A stretch of 64,000 bases of DNA from JADCCX01 sp031431475 (GTDB lineage: Bacteria > Pseudomonadota > Alphaproteobacteria > Rhizobiales > Beijerinckiaceae): assembly GCA_031431475.1 (NCBI GenBank), contig JANPDL010000032.1:62001-126000 (forward strand). Reading direction: 5' to 3'. Positions 1-7,848 of this stretch are shown here, in pieces (position 1 is the stretch's first letter; every line of letters starts with the position of its first letter). The position numbers and the translations under genes are program-made. Under the pieces are notes generated by a model. It was not told the DNA's origin. It searched no databases and saw only the letters and a list, made by a program, of their open reading frames with translations.

Positions 1-511
1 TCGACGACACGATAAACAGGCGGATGAAGTCATAGGGCAGGATCGGAGCCGGACCATCCGTCATGATGTGCAGCGTGTGCGCATCGATCACCTTGGTTTC
101 CTTGACGCGGCGCACATAGATCGTGGTCGGATTGGGACCCGAAACAGTCGGAATGCGCTCGATCGAGAACTTCACGTCTTCAGCGGTGAAATCCGAGCCA
201 TCATGGAATTTTACGCCCTTGCGCAACTTGAATTCCCACGTCGTGTCGTTGATCAGCTTCCAGCTTTCAGCCAGGCGCGGTTCCACTTCCAGACCATCAC
301 CGGACCAGGTCAGCGTATCGAAGACATGCTTGAGCGCTTCGGCATGCGTGCCGCTGGCTGTGAAATGCGGATCGATGGAATCGGGACCGCCGCGCACGCC
401 TATAGTCAGCGTCTGGGCCGAGACTGGAGCCGCTAAGGACAAGGCAAGGCCCCCGGCCAGCGCCGTGGCACATAGAAAAGAATGTCGTGACGAATGGGCA
501 AACAAGCGCAT
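1..511 (-). CDS. ABC transporter substrate-binding protein, family 5 (partial, N-terminal part)
   Basis: Reading the minus strand from the ATG at 511 gives 170 codons that run off the left edge, so only the N-terminal part is present. A signal peptide (MRLFAHSSRHSFL... ending near APVSAQ) is followed by the mature start QTLTIGVRGGPDSIDPHF and then EPRLAESWKLINDTTWEFKL and RKGVKFHDGSDFTAEDVKFS. These are the hallmark N-terminal motifs of peptide/opine/nickel-type periplasmic binding proteins (SBP_bac_5). A GGGAGG Shine-Dalgarno sequence at 517-522 supports the start. It is divergent from the MarR gene and from the Dpp-type permease/ATPase set at 1944-5783, for which it is the likely binding subunit. 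The substrate cannot be read from the sequence. Confidence 0.9.
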   Translation of the reverse strand, partial: MRLFAHSSRHSFLCATALAGGLALSLAAPVSAQTLTIGVRGGPDSIDPHFTASGTHAEALKHVFDTLTWSGDGLEVEPRLAESWKLINDTTWEFKLRKGVKFHDGSDFTAEDVKFSIERIPTVSGPNPTTIYVRRVKETKVIDAHTLHIMTDGPAPILPYDFIRLFIVSS

Positions 512-594
512 GAAAGCCTCCCGATGCTGTCAGCCCGATGCCATCGCGGCACGAGCCAGAATTTACATTGAAGGCCCAACTCAAGCGACAGTCA

Positions 595-608
595 ATTCCT
601 TGTGGAAC
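595..608. promoter_or_regulatory. possible MarR operator (short dyad)
   Basis: The 127-142 bp gap between the divergent binding-protein and MarR genes contains a short inverted repeat, TTCC-TTGT-GGAA (596-607). MarR proteins often bind a dyad in their own divergent promoter, so this is a candidate. Arms of four bases are weak evidence. Confidence 0.2.
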
Positions 609-653
609 TAATTTTTACGGATATACTCGCGGACCGGAATGATAAGGTTCACA

Positions 654-1229
654 ATGGAACTGCCCAGAGACCACATTGACTTGATCCCGCATGGTGCACT
701 GGATACAGGCATCGGCGCGGAACTGCTGGCACGCGACAGGCTGGATACCTTCACGCATGCACGCCTGTGGAAGAACCCCTGCGGATTTGCCGCGCGTTTC
801 AACTATCTGGCGTTGCGCTACAACCAACCTCTTTATGGCTGGGTTCTCGAGCGCTTCGGACTAGCCCGGATCGAGTTTGTGGTGATCTACAGCCTCGCCC
901 TGCAGGATGGCATCACGGCCAGCGAGATAGCATCGTCCACGGCTTTTCCCAAGAACACGCTGAGCCGCGCCGTCAACCGGCTGGTGAAACTGGGGCTGGT
1001 ATTGCGCCAGACTGACCGGGTTGACCGCCGCCAGCAGTTCCTCTCGCTTTCCATGGCCGGGCGTGCCGTCTTCGATGAAGCGCTACCCCGGTTCGTGGCG
1101 CTGGAGGAGGAGATGCTGGCTCCACTCAGCCTTGTGGAGCGTGAAACATTGTCGGCGCTCATGGCCAAGGTCGTGCTGGCCATGTTCAACAGCGATGCGG
1201 TGCCGGCAAACCAGAGCGACGGAGACTGA
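654..1229 (+). CDS. MarR-family transcriptional regulator
   Basis: About 191 aa. The centre reads as a winged helix-turn-helix: GITASEIASSTAFPKNTLSR followed by a wing with the TDRVDRRQQFLSL sequence typical of MarR (DxRD/R-type wing). The C-terminal helices would form the dimer interface. I chose the ATG at 654 because it has ATAAGG seven bases upstream; the ATG at 639 is also in frame but has a poorer ribosome site. The gene ends 5 bp before the creatininase-family gene and lies divergent to the binding protein, so it probably controls uptake and hydrolysis of the transporter substrate. MarR proteins usually respond to small aromatic or carboxylic ligands; the ligand here is unknown. Confidence 0.82.
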   Translation: MELPRDHIDLIPHGALDTGIGAELLARDRLDTFTHARLWKNPCGFAARFNYLALRYNQPLYGWVLERFGLARIEFVVIYSLALQDGITASEIASSTAFPKNTLSRAVNRLVKLGLVLRQTDRVDRRQQFLSLSMAGRAVFDEALPRFVALEEEMLAPLSLVERETLSALMAKVVLAMFNSDAVPANQSDGD

Positions 1230-1234
1230 CGCGC

Positions 1235-1936
1235 ATGCGCATTGCCGACATGAACTGGATGCAGGTCGAGGCACACGCAAGGGCCGATCAGCGGGCCGTG
1301 CTGCCCGTGGGATCGACCGAGCAGCACGCACATCTCAGCCTCTGCGTCGATGCCATCCTCGCCGAACGCGTGGCGCTCGATGCAGTCGCCGGGTTGAATA
1401 TCCCGGTCTTTCCCGTGATCAACTACGGCCTGACACCGAGCTTCGTCGATTACCCCGGTACGGTAACACTACGGCTCTCGACGCTGTGCGCCATCATCAC
1501 GGATGTCCTCAATGGCATGGTGCGCTCAGGTTTCCGCAAGATCACGATCGTCAACGGCCATGGCGGCAATTCTCCCGCCCATGGCACGGTGCTGGAATGG
1601 CTTGATCGCAACCGCGGCATTCAGGTGAAGTGGCATAACTGGTGGAGTGCACCGAAGACCATGGCGCATGTGCAGGCGATTGATCCGGTAGCCAGCCACG
1701 CCTCATGGATGGAAAACTTCCCGTGGACGCGGCTGGGCAACATCGCCATGCCCGCCACGCAAAAGCCCATGCTCGATCTCGCTCGCTTCCAGCAGCTTGA
1801 TCCAGGCGCGAAAAAGGCCATGCTCGGCGATGGCAATTATGGTGGTCTGTACCAGCGTCCTGACGAGGACATGCTGGCCATCTGGTCCACCGCCATTGCC
1901 GAGACACGCGCCGTGATTGCGGACGGCTGGGCATGA
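1235..1936 (+). CDS. creatininase-family amidohydrolase
   Basis: 233 aa, close to the usual 230-260 aa of the family. LPVGSTEQHAHLSLCVDAI (residues ~28-46) contains the metal-ligand pattern E-x-H-...-D of creatininase and its relatives. VNGHGGN (~105-111) is the second hallmark motif, and SHASWMEN further on matches the family HAxxxE segment. Members open cyclic or linear amides (creatinine, 2-amino-5-formylamino pyrimidines, mycofactocin peptides) with two divalent metals. The gene sits between a MarR regulator and a Dpp-type transporter, so it probably hydrolyses the imported compound or a product of it. Nothing shows that creatinine itself is the substrate. Confidence 0.85.
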   Translation: MRIADMNWMQVEAHARADQRAVLPVGSTEQHAHLSLCVDAILAERVALDAVAGLNIPVFPVINYGLTPSFVDYPGTVTLRLSTLCAIITDVLNGMVRSGFRKITIVNGHGGNSPAHGTVLEWLDRNRGIQVKWHNWWSAPKTMAHVQAIDPVASHASWMENFPWTRLGNIAMPATQKPMLDLARFQQLDPGAKKAMLGDGNYGGLYQRPDEDMLAIWSTAIAETRAVIADGWA

Positions 1937-1943
1937 TACACAT

Positions 1944-2918
1944 ATGCTAGGCTTCTTTATCCAGCGCGTGCTGCAGGCCTTCGTGGTCATGCTGGTGATA
2001 TCGGCGATGGTCTTCACCGGCGTCTATGCGGTCGGCAACCCTATCGATGTGCTGATCTCGCCCGATGTGACACAGTTGATCCGCGAGCAGACGATCAAGG
2101 CCTACGGGCTGGATCAGCCGCTGTGGAAGCAATATCTCGATTTCCTCGGGCGACTGGTGCGCGGTGATTTCGGGCGCTCCTTTGTCTACAACATGCCGGT
2201 ACTGGATCTGATTTTTTCGCGCCTCCCGGCCACGCTGGAACTGACACTGGCCGCCGTGCTGGGAGCGACAGCGCTGGGTGTGCCACTGGGAATGTATGCG
2301 GGCTACCGGCCGGACAGCCCGATATCGAAGCTGATCATGGCCATATCGATCCTGGGCTTTTCGGTTCCGACATTCTGGATCGGGCTGGTGCTGATCTTCG
2401 TTTTTGCGGTATCGCTCGGCTGGCTTCCGGCGGGCAACCGGGGCGACACCACCTCACTCTTTGGCATCCAGTGGAGCTTCCTGACACTAAACGGTCTCAC
2501 TCACCTCTTCCTGCCAGCACTCAATCTTTCGCTGTTCAAGTTTGCCATGATGGTGCGGCTGGCACGCGCCGGCACACGCGAGATCATGCTGACGGACACG
2601 GTCAAGTTTGCTCGCGCCGCCGGCCTGAGCGAACGGACCATCCTGCGCCACCATGTGCTACGCCTGATCGCCATTCCTATCGTGACCGTCTTCGGCCTCG
2701 AATTTGGCTCGACACTGGCCTTCGCCGTTGTCACCGAGACGATTTTTTCATGGCCCGGTGTCGGCAAGCTCATCATCGACAGCATCTCGACGCTCGACCG
2801 TCCGGTGATGGTGGCCTACCTCATGCTCGTCGCCTTCTTCTTCATCATGATCAACCTCTCGGTTGATGTGGCCTATGCCGCGCTCGATCCGCGCCTCAGA
2901 CTGAAGAGGGCGGCATGA
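1944..2918 (+). CDS. peptide/opine-type ABC transporter permease (DppB-like)
   Basis: 324 aa with about six hydrophobic helices, beginning MLGFFIQRVLQAFVVMLVIS, the normal start of DppB/OppB proteins. The cytoplasmic coupling (EAA) region FARAAGLSERTILRHHVLR contacts the ATPase. KAYGLDQPLWKQYLDFLGRL and RGDFGRSF are family signatures in the first external loop. I start at 1944; the in-frame ATG at 1917 would overlap the creatininase gene by 20 bases. It is the first of four transporter genes whose ends overlap by four bases. Confidence 0.92.
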   Translation: MLGFFIQRVLQAFVVMLVISAMVFTGVYAVGNPIDVLISPDVTQLIREQTIKAYGLDQPLWKQYLDFLGRLVRGDFGRSFVYNMPVLDLIFSRLPATLELTLAAVLGATALGVPLGMYAGYRPDSPISKLIMAISILGFSVPTFWIGLVLIFVFAVSLGWLPAGNRGDTTSLFGIQWSFLTLNGLTHLFLPALNLSLFKFAMMVRLARAGTREIMLTDTVKFARAAGLSERTILRHHVLRLIAIPIVTVFGLEFGSTLAFAVVTETIFSWPGVGKLIIDSISTLDRPVMVAYLMLVAFFFIMINLSVDVAYAALDPRLRLKRAA

Positions 2919-3796
2919 GAAGGGAATCGACGCCGCTGTCCCGTTTCTGGGACGAGTTCAGGCTCAACACCGTGGCCATGGTTGCGCTGGGTGTTGTCGT
3001 GCTGATCAGCGCGCTCGCCCTCTCCGCGCCTCTGATCTCGCCACAGAACCCCTATGATCTCGCCAATCTGGTTCTGACGGATGCACGACGCCCGCCCGGC
3101 TTTGTCGGCAGCAAGGGGTTCACGCACTGGCTGGGGACGGATGCGCAGGGACGCGACCTGCTCTCGGCGATCCTCTATGGCCTGCGCATCTCGATCCAGA
3201 TCGGTCTGATCGCAGGAGGCATCGCCTTTTCGCTCGGCGCGATGCTTGGAGCGTTCGCGGCATATTTCGGTGGCCGGATCGAGGCGCTGATCATGCGCAT
3301 CATCGACCTCCAGCTGTCATTTCCGGCCATTCTTCTCGCCCTCGTGCTGGCGGCGCTACTGGGTCAAGGCAAATGGCCATTGATTGCCGCTTTGGTGACC
3401 GCGCAATACGCCTATTTCGCCCGCACGGCGCATGGCGCGGCTGCCACCGAACGCTCCAAGGATTATGTCGATGCGGCGCTTTCGACACCCCTGAAGGCCA
3501 GTCGCGTCGTGTTCCGCCATATCCTGCCCAACTGCCTGCCGCCGCTGATCGTGGTGGCAACGGTTCAGGTGGCGAATTCAATCGCGCTCGAGGCGACGCT
3601 CTCCTTCCTCGGTCTTGGTCTTCCGGTTACAGAACCCTCGCTGGGCATGCTGATTGCCAACGGTTTCCAGTACATGCTCTCGGGCCGCTACTGGATTTCA
3701 ATTTATCCTGGAGTGGCGCTTATCGTGCTCATCGTCGCCATCAATCTGGTGGGTGATCAGGTGCGCGACCAGCTCAACCCGAGGCTCAAGCGATGA
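2915..3796 (+). CDS. peptide/opine-type ABC transporter permease (DppC-like)
   Basis: 293 aa, second integral membrane subunit of the same importer. It has the DppC layout: a short cytoplasmic N-terminus, one helix, the external segment HWLGTDAQGRDLLSAILYGL (the GTDxxGRD signature), then five more helices. The EAA coupling loop is YVDAALSTPLKASRVVFRHI. The C-terminus GDQVRDQLNPRLKR is the usual DppC ending. Its start overlaps the previous stop (ATGA at 2915-2918), which suggests translational coupling and a 1:1 subunit ratio. Confidence 0.93.
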   Translation: MRRESTPLSRFWDEFRLNTVAMVALGVVVLISALALSAPLISPQNPYDLANLVLTDARRPPGFVGSKGFTHWLGTDAQGRDLLSAILYGLRISIQIGLIAGGIAFSLGAMLGAFAAYFGGRIEALIMRIIDLQLSFPAILLALVLAALLGQGKWPLIAALVTAQYAYFARTAHGAAATERSKDYVDAALSTPLKASRVVFRHILPNCLPPLIVVATVQVANSIALEATLSFLGLGLPVTEPSLGMLIANGFQYMLSGRYWISIYPGVALIVLIVAINLVGDQVRDQLNPRLKR

Positions 3797-4770
3797 GCGC
3801 GGCTTTGCTGGAAGTCTCGGGGCTGACCACGCGCTTTGACACGCGCAATGGCTCGCTCAACGCAGTGGAGGATGTTTCGTTCACCGTGGCAGAGGGCGAG
3901 ATCGTTGGCCTTGTGGGTGAATCCGGTTCGGGCAAGAGCGTGACGGGATTCTCGATTCTGGGGTTGATCGATCCGCCGGGTCGCATCGTCTCGGGTTCTG
4001 TCAAGCTGAACGGGCGTGAACTGGTGGGGCTGTCCCATGCCGAACTGCGCTCCATGCGCGGACGCGAGATCGCGATGGTGTTTCAGGACCCATCCGCCAC
4101 GCTCAATCCTGTCCTGACCATCGGCCGGCAGATGCGGTTGGCCATCGCAGCCCATGAATCCTTAAGCGAACAGGCGGCGAATGCGCGCTGCATCGAGGTG
4201 CTCACCACGGTCGGTATTCCCGATGCGGCACGCCGGATAGAGGCCTATCCGCATCAATATTCCGGAGGTATGCGCCAGCGCGTTGCCATCGCGATTGCCC
4301 TGCTCAACCGGCCAAAGCTGATCATCTGTGACGAGCCCACAACGGCACTTGATGTCTCGATTCAGGCACAGATCCTGACCGAGATGAAATCATTGGCCGC
4401 CAAACTGGGCACAGCCATGATATGGATCAGCCACGATCTCGCCACCGTTTCTTCCGTGGCGTCGCGCATTCTGGTGATGTATGCGGGCCGCCTGATCGAG
4501 GCTGGTCCGATTGCCGAGGTTTTGCGCCAGCCCCGCCATCCCTACACCAAGGGCCTGCTCAATTCCCTGCCCGGCATCGCGACACCGGGGCAGGATCTGG
4601 TCCAGATTCCCGGCAGCATGCCCTCGCTCATCGACCTGCCTGAGGGGTGCTCCTTCCGGCCGCGCTGCGACTTCGCCGATGGTGAATGTGGCGTGATGCC
4701 AGCCCTAAGCGTCGATGGCGCTCGCAGCCTGAGATGCCATCACGCTCTGGCTAGGGGGACTGCGCCATGA
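3793..4770 (+). CDS. peptide/opine-type ABC transporter ATP-binding protein (DppD-like)
   Basis: 325 aa. Walker A GESGSGKSVTG, the signature YSGGMRQRVAIA, Walker B LIICDEPTTALD and the switch histidine in WISHDLATV are all intact. The C-terminal oligopeptide/dipeptide extension (PRHPYTKGLLNSLPG, then CSFRPRCDFADGECG with its cysteines) is specific to Dpp/Opp-type ATPases; in relatives these cysteines can bind an Fe-S cluster. The start overlaps the stop of the second permease by four bases. Confidence 0.94.
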   Translation: MSAALLEVSGLTTRFDTRNGSLNAVEDVSFTVAEGEIVGLVGESGSGKSVTGFSILGLIDPPGRIVSGSVKLNGRELVGLSHAELRSMRGREIAMVFQDPSATLNPVLTIGRQMRLAIAAHESLSEQAANARCIEVLTTVGIPDAARRIEAYPHQYSGGMRQRVAIAIALLNRPKLIICDEPTTALDVSIQAQILTEMKSLAAKLGTAMIWISHDLATVSSVASRILVMYAGRLIEAGPIAEVLRQPRHPYTKGLLNSLPGIATPGQDLVQIPGSMPSLIDLPEGCSFRPRCDFADGECGVMPALSVDGARSLRCHHALARGTAP

Positions 4771-5783
4771 CGACGTCAAGGGAAGCGCTGGTTCAGGTCG
4801 AGGCGGTCAGCAAGCGCTTCACCCCAGACATCAGCTTTGGCGACCGGCTGGCGTCCTGGCTGGGTAGCCCTGTCGAAACCCGTACGGTTCACGCCGTTGA
4901 TCAGGTCTCGTTCGACATCCGCAGGGGAGAGGTGCTGGGACTGGTGGGCGAATCGGGGTGCGGGAAATCCACGCTGGGCCGCGTGGTCGCTGGTATTCAT
5001 CCGCCTAGCAATGGCCAGGCCATGATCGATGGCCTGACGGTTATGGGCGAAGGGCGCAACCCGCTGAAAACTACCACCCGCATCCAGATGGTGTTTCAGG
5101 ACCCCTTCGCCTCGCTCGACCCGCGCGTGCGCATCGGCGAAACCATCAGTGAAGGCCCGCTGGCCCATGGGCTTGTGACGAAGGCGGGGGCCGGAGCCTA
5201 TGTCAGCCGCTGGCTCGAAGCCGTGGGCCTGCCCGCTGATGCTGCCGAGCGCTTTCCGCATCAGTTTTCCGGCGGCCAGCGCCAGCGTGTTGCCATTGCG
5301 CGAGCGCTCGCGATGCAGCCCGATGTGCTGATCTGCGACGAGCCGGTGGCATCGCTTGATGTCTCGATCCAGGCGCAGATCATCAACCTGTTCCTCAAGC
5401 TGCGCCGTGAGCTTGGTGTGACCATGCTGTTCATCAGCCATGACCTTGGCGTGGTGCGGCATATTTGCGACCGGGTGGCGATCATGTATCTCGGCCGCAT
5501 TGTCGAGATGGGTCCGGCGGCAGAGATTTTTGCAAACCCGCGCCATCCCTACACGCGCGCGCTGCTCGATAGCGTGCCCAAGCTGGTGACGGGCAGCGAT
5601 GCGCTGGTGACGTTCAAGCCTATCCAGGGTGAACTCCCCTCCCCGCTCTCGCCGCCATCGGGTTGCCATTTCCACCTGCGATGCCCTTTTGTGAAGGCAA
5701 GATGCAAGACCGATCCGCCTGATCTGGACGGGCATGCTCACGCAGTGTCCTGCCACTTCCCGCTAACAAAAAAGGCTGAATGA
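4767..5783 (+). CDS. peptide/opine-type ABC transporter ATP-binding protein (DppF-like)
   Basis: 338 aa, partner ATPase of the preceding gene. Walker A GESGCGKSTLG, signature FSGGQRQRVAIARALA, Walker B VLICDEPVASLD and H-loop FISHDLGVVRH are present, followed by the Dpp/Opp C-terminal domain with CHFHLRCPFVKARC. It has the DppF-type N-terminal stretch in which the helical insert and VHAVDQVSFDI precede Walker A. It overlaps the previous gene by four bases and the next (polysaccharide deacetylase) by four bases (ATGA at 5780-5783). Confidence 0.94.
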   Translation: MTTSREALVQVEAVSKRFTPDISFGDRLASWLGSPVETRTVHAVDQVSFDIRRGEVLGLVGESGCGKSTLGRVVAGIHPPSNGQAMIDGLTVMGEGRNPLKTTTRIQMVFQDPFASLDPRVRIGETISEGPLAHGLVTKAGAGAYVSRWLEAVGLPADAAERFPHQFSGGQRQRVAIARALAMQPDVLICDEPVASLDVSIQAQIINLFLKLRRELGVTMLFISHDLGVVRHICDRVAIMYLGRIVEMGPAAEIFANPRHPYTRALLDSVPKLVTGSDALVTFKPIQGELPSPLSPPSGCHFHLRCPFVKARCKTDPPDLDGHAHAVSCHFPLTKKAE

Positions 5784-6705
5784 TGGAGCAGAACCCCTGG
5801 GAATGGCCCGAGGAGGAATGGCGTCGCCGTGTGCATCAGGTGCGCGCTGGGCGCAATCTCAAGCCTGCCTCATGGCCCGGCGGGGCGCGCTGTGCCGTGG
5901 CGCTCTCCTTCGACAGCGACCATGACACCAATGAACTGCGCGACGGCGGCAACTCCATCGGGCGGCTGTCATGGGGGCAGTATGGCAACCGCGTCGGTAT
6001 TCCGCGCATACTGGATATCCTGAAGCGCGAGAGCATTCCAGCATCGTTCTTCGTGCCTGCGGTGGCGGCCAAGCTCTACCCGGACGAACAACGCCGAGTG
6101 ATTGCGGAGGGCCACGAGATCGGCCTGCATGGCTGGATTCATGAGTTGAATTCCGTTCTGCCCGAAGTCATCGAACGTGATCTGCATTTCCGCGCCGCCG
6201 ATGCGCTTGAGACAATCACTGGCCTGCGTCCCGTCGGCATGCGCACGCCGTCCTGGGATTTCTCACCAGCCACATTGAGGATCCAGCGCGAACTTGGCCT
6301 GCTTTATGATTCATCGCTAATGGCAGACGATGACCCTTATGAGTTACTGGAAATGGCGAGGCCACAGGCATTGTCGAATTGCCTGTCGAGTGGATCAGGG
6401 ATGACGCGCCCTATTTCAGCATGAACCGCTTTCAGGCGCTTCGGCCCTACACGCCGCCACCCGCCGTGCTCGATATATTCATCCGCGAATTTGACCGGGC
6501 CTATGCGGAATGCGGCTTGTTCCTTCTAACCATGCACCCACATGTCATCACGTATCGATCGCGGATTTTCATTCTTGAAGACCTGATCCGTCACATCAAG
6601 GCCAAGGGGATCGGACAGGACGGTGTGTGGTTTGGCACCCATGAGCAGGTGGCGCGTCACATAGCAACTCCCCTCTCAATCCCGACAGCACCCATCCCCG
6701 GATGA
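5780..6705 (+). pseudogene. polysaccharide-deacetylase (NodB-fold) family gene with a one-base frameshift
   Basis: The first frame (5780-6424) carries the catalytic NodB motifs: ALSFDSDHDTNELR (motif 1, aspartate pair) and HEIGLHGWIHEL (motif 2, HxxxH metal ligands), then RTPSWDFSP (motif 3). After codon ~190 it shifts into nonsense and stops. The true C-terminus continues in the +1 frame: IVELPVEWIRDDAPYFSM, then LTMHPHVITYRSR and the final WFGTHEQVARHI. Restoring one A in the run at 6351-6353 (GAAATGG to GAAAATGG) joins the frames into a ~308-aa protein resembling the PgdA/cyclic-imidase branch of the family. Either a real inactivating deletion or a homopolymer sequencing error explains this. 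It is translationally coupled to the transporter ATPase, so it probably acts on the imported substrate. Confidence 0.85.
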
Positions 6706-6732
6706 TGCGAGGCCAACCGCGCGATAGACCCA

Positions 6733-7713
6733 TCAACGCTTCAAGTTGAGCGCATGCATTTCGGCGAAAAGATCGCGCCCGAATTGCAGAAAGAGGTCAG
6801 GCAGGTCGATGAATACCCAGTTCTCGGCCAGCTGATCACCCTCACGACGCCAGAAATCCATGACCCGCATGGTGATGCGCTTATGGGTCGCGGGCTGGCC
6901 GAGATAGGGCCCGGAATGCGTTGCCTGAATCGAGGGCCAGCCGGTGGAGGCGCAGTACATGCCATCGCCAATCCGCCCCTTGTGGTTGCCACCCTTGCGG
7001 TCCGGAAATGCTGTCAGAAACGGACGCTGGTGAAAATCCTGGAAGCCCTTAAGCCGCCGGTTCGAGCCGATGCCAGCCGGGCCATACCAGTTCATCTCGG
7101 GTGACCAGAAACGCTCCTGCGCCATGCTCTCCAGCGTCTTGCCATCATACTCCATCAAGCCCGCGATCATGGCCTCGACCAGTTTCAGCGTGCCGTGGGC
7201 ATCGCCGGGATGCGGGTCCAGCAGAGGGATGCCGTCGTGGGTCCGTGGTCCGGGGATAACACCCTCGACGCCGGGCGATCGTGGCAACGGATTGACGCCC
7301 GCCTGCTGCATCAGACCGATCATATCCCAGATCGACACCGTCTCGACGATGATATTGTTGGGGCTAAGCCGGTAGAACTCGCCGTAACGCAAAAAGGCCA
7401 GATGACCCGTGGGCGGAATACCGAACAGCGGTTCAGTGAACGTGCCGCAGTAATGGCCCATGGTGGCGATCCAGAGATTACCCCTGAACTGCCCCGCCAT
7501 AACAATGTCGTCCCGACGCTCCACGTCGTGCATGGCCGTGATCAGTGGCAGAACCGCCACCTTGAACAGCGCCGCACTGCCATGGCCATCGTTGACCGGA
7601 TGCTGGCAATGCCATTCCAGGTCCGGTGCGAAGATTTTGGCCAGACGATCCGGATGCCGCCGGAAATCACGCAGCCGCTGCAGAATATCCGCCTTGTGAG
7701 TGCCGATCATCAT
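6733..7713 (-). CDS. SnoaL-like (NTF2-fold) ester-cyclase family protein, duplicated domain
   Basis: About 326 aa, twice the size of a single SnoaL-like domain. Two NTF2-like cone-fold units appear in tandem: one around EWHCQHPVNDGHGSAALF and ETVSIWDMIGLMQQAGV (residues ~25-140), the second around MNWYGPAGIGSNRRLKGFQD and ENWVFIDLPDLFLQFG (~205-320). The WxxID(L/I)xxxxxQ-type ending is typical of ester-cyclase-like proteins. I start at the ATG at 7713, which has AGGAGGT at 7722-7728; an alternative upstream start lacks a ribosome site. It faces the opposite way from its neighbours. The substrate is unknown; the family contains polyketide cyclases, but many members in catabolic clusters are uncharacterised. 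Confidence 0.75.
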   Translation of the reverse strand: MMIGTHKADILQRLRDFRRHPDRLAKIFAPDLEWHCQHPVNDGHGSAALFKVAVLPLITAMHDVERRDDIVMAGQFRGNLWIATMGHYCGTFTEPLFGIPPTGHLAFLRYGEFYRLSPNNIIVETVSIWDMIGLMQQAGVNPLPRSPGVEGVIPGPRTHDGIPLLDPHPGDAHGTLKLVEAMIAGLMEYDGKTLESMAQERFWSPEMNWYGPAGIGSNRRLKGFQDFHQRPFLTAFPDRKGGNHKGRIGDGMYCASTGWPSIQATHSGPYLGQPATHKRITMRVMDFWRREGDQLAENWVFIDLPDLFLQFGRDLFAEMHALNLKR

Positions 7714-7848
7714 CGTTTCACTACCTCCTGCTGACAACAGGACTGGAAGTTATCCTGTTTGCCCGCAGGTGCAATCTCTCAGCGCCATTGATCCTTTCTT
7801 CGGAGAATGTCAGGCTATCGCCAAACAATATGAAGCCGAAGGCTGCCG

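Noticed and set aside
4776..5756. 326-aa minus-strand open frame across the second transporter ATPase
   Set aside because: Mirror of the DppF-like gene; the plus-strand product has all ATPase motifs.
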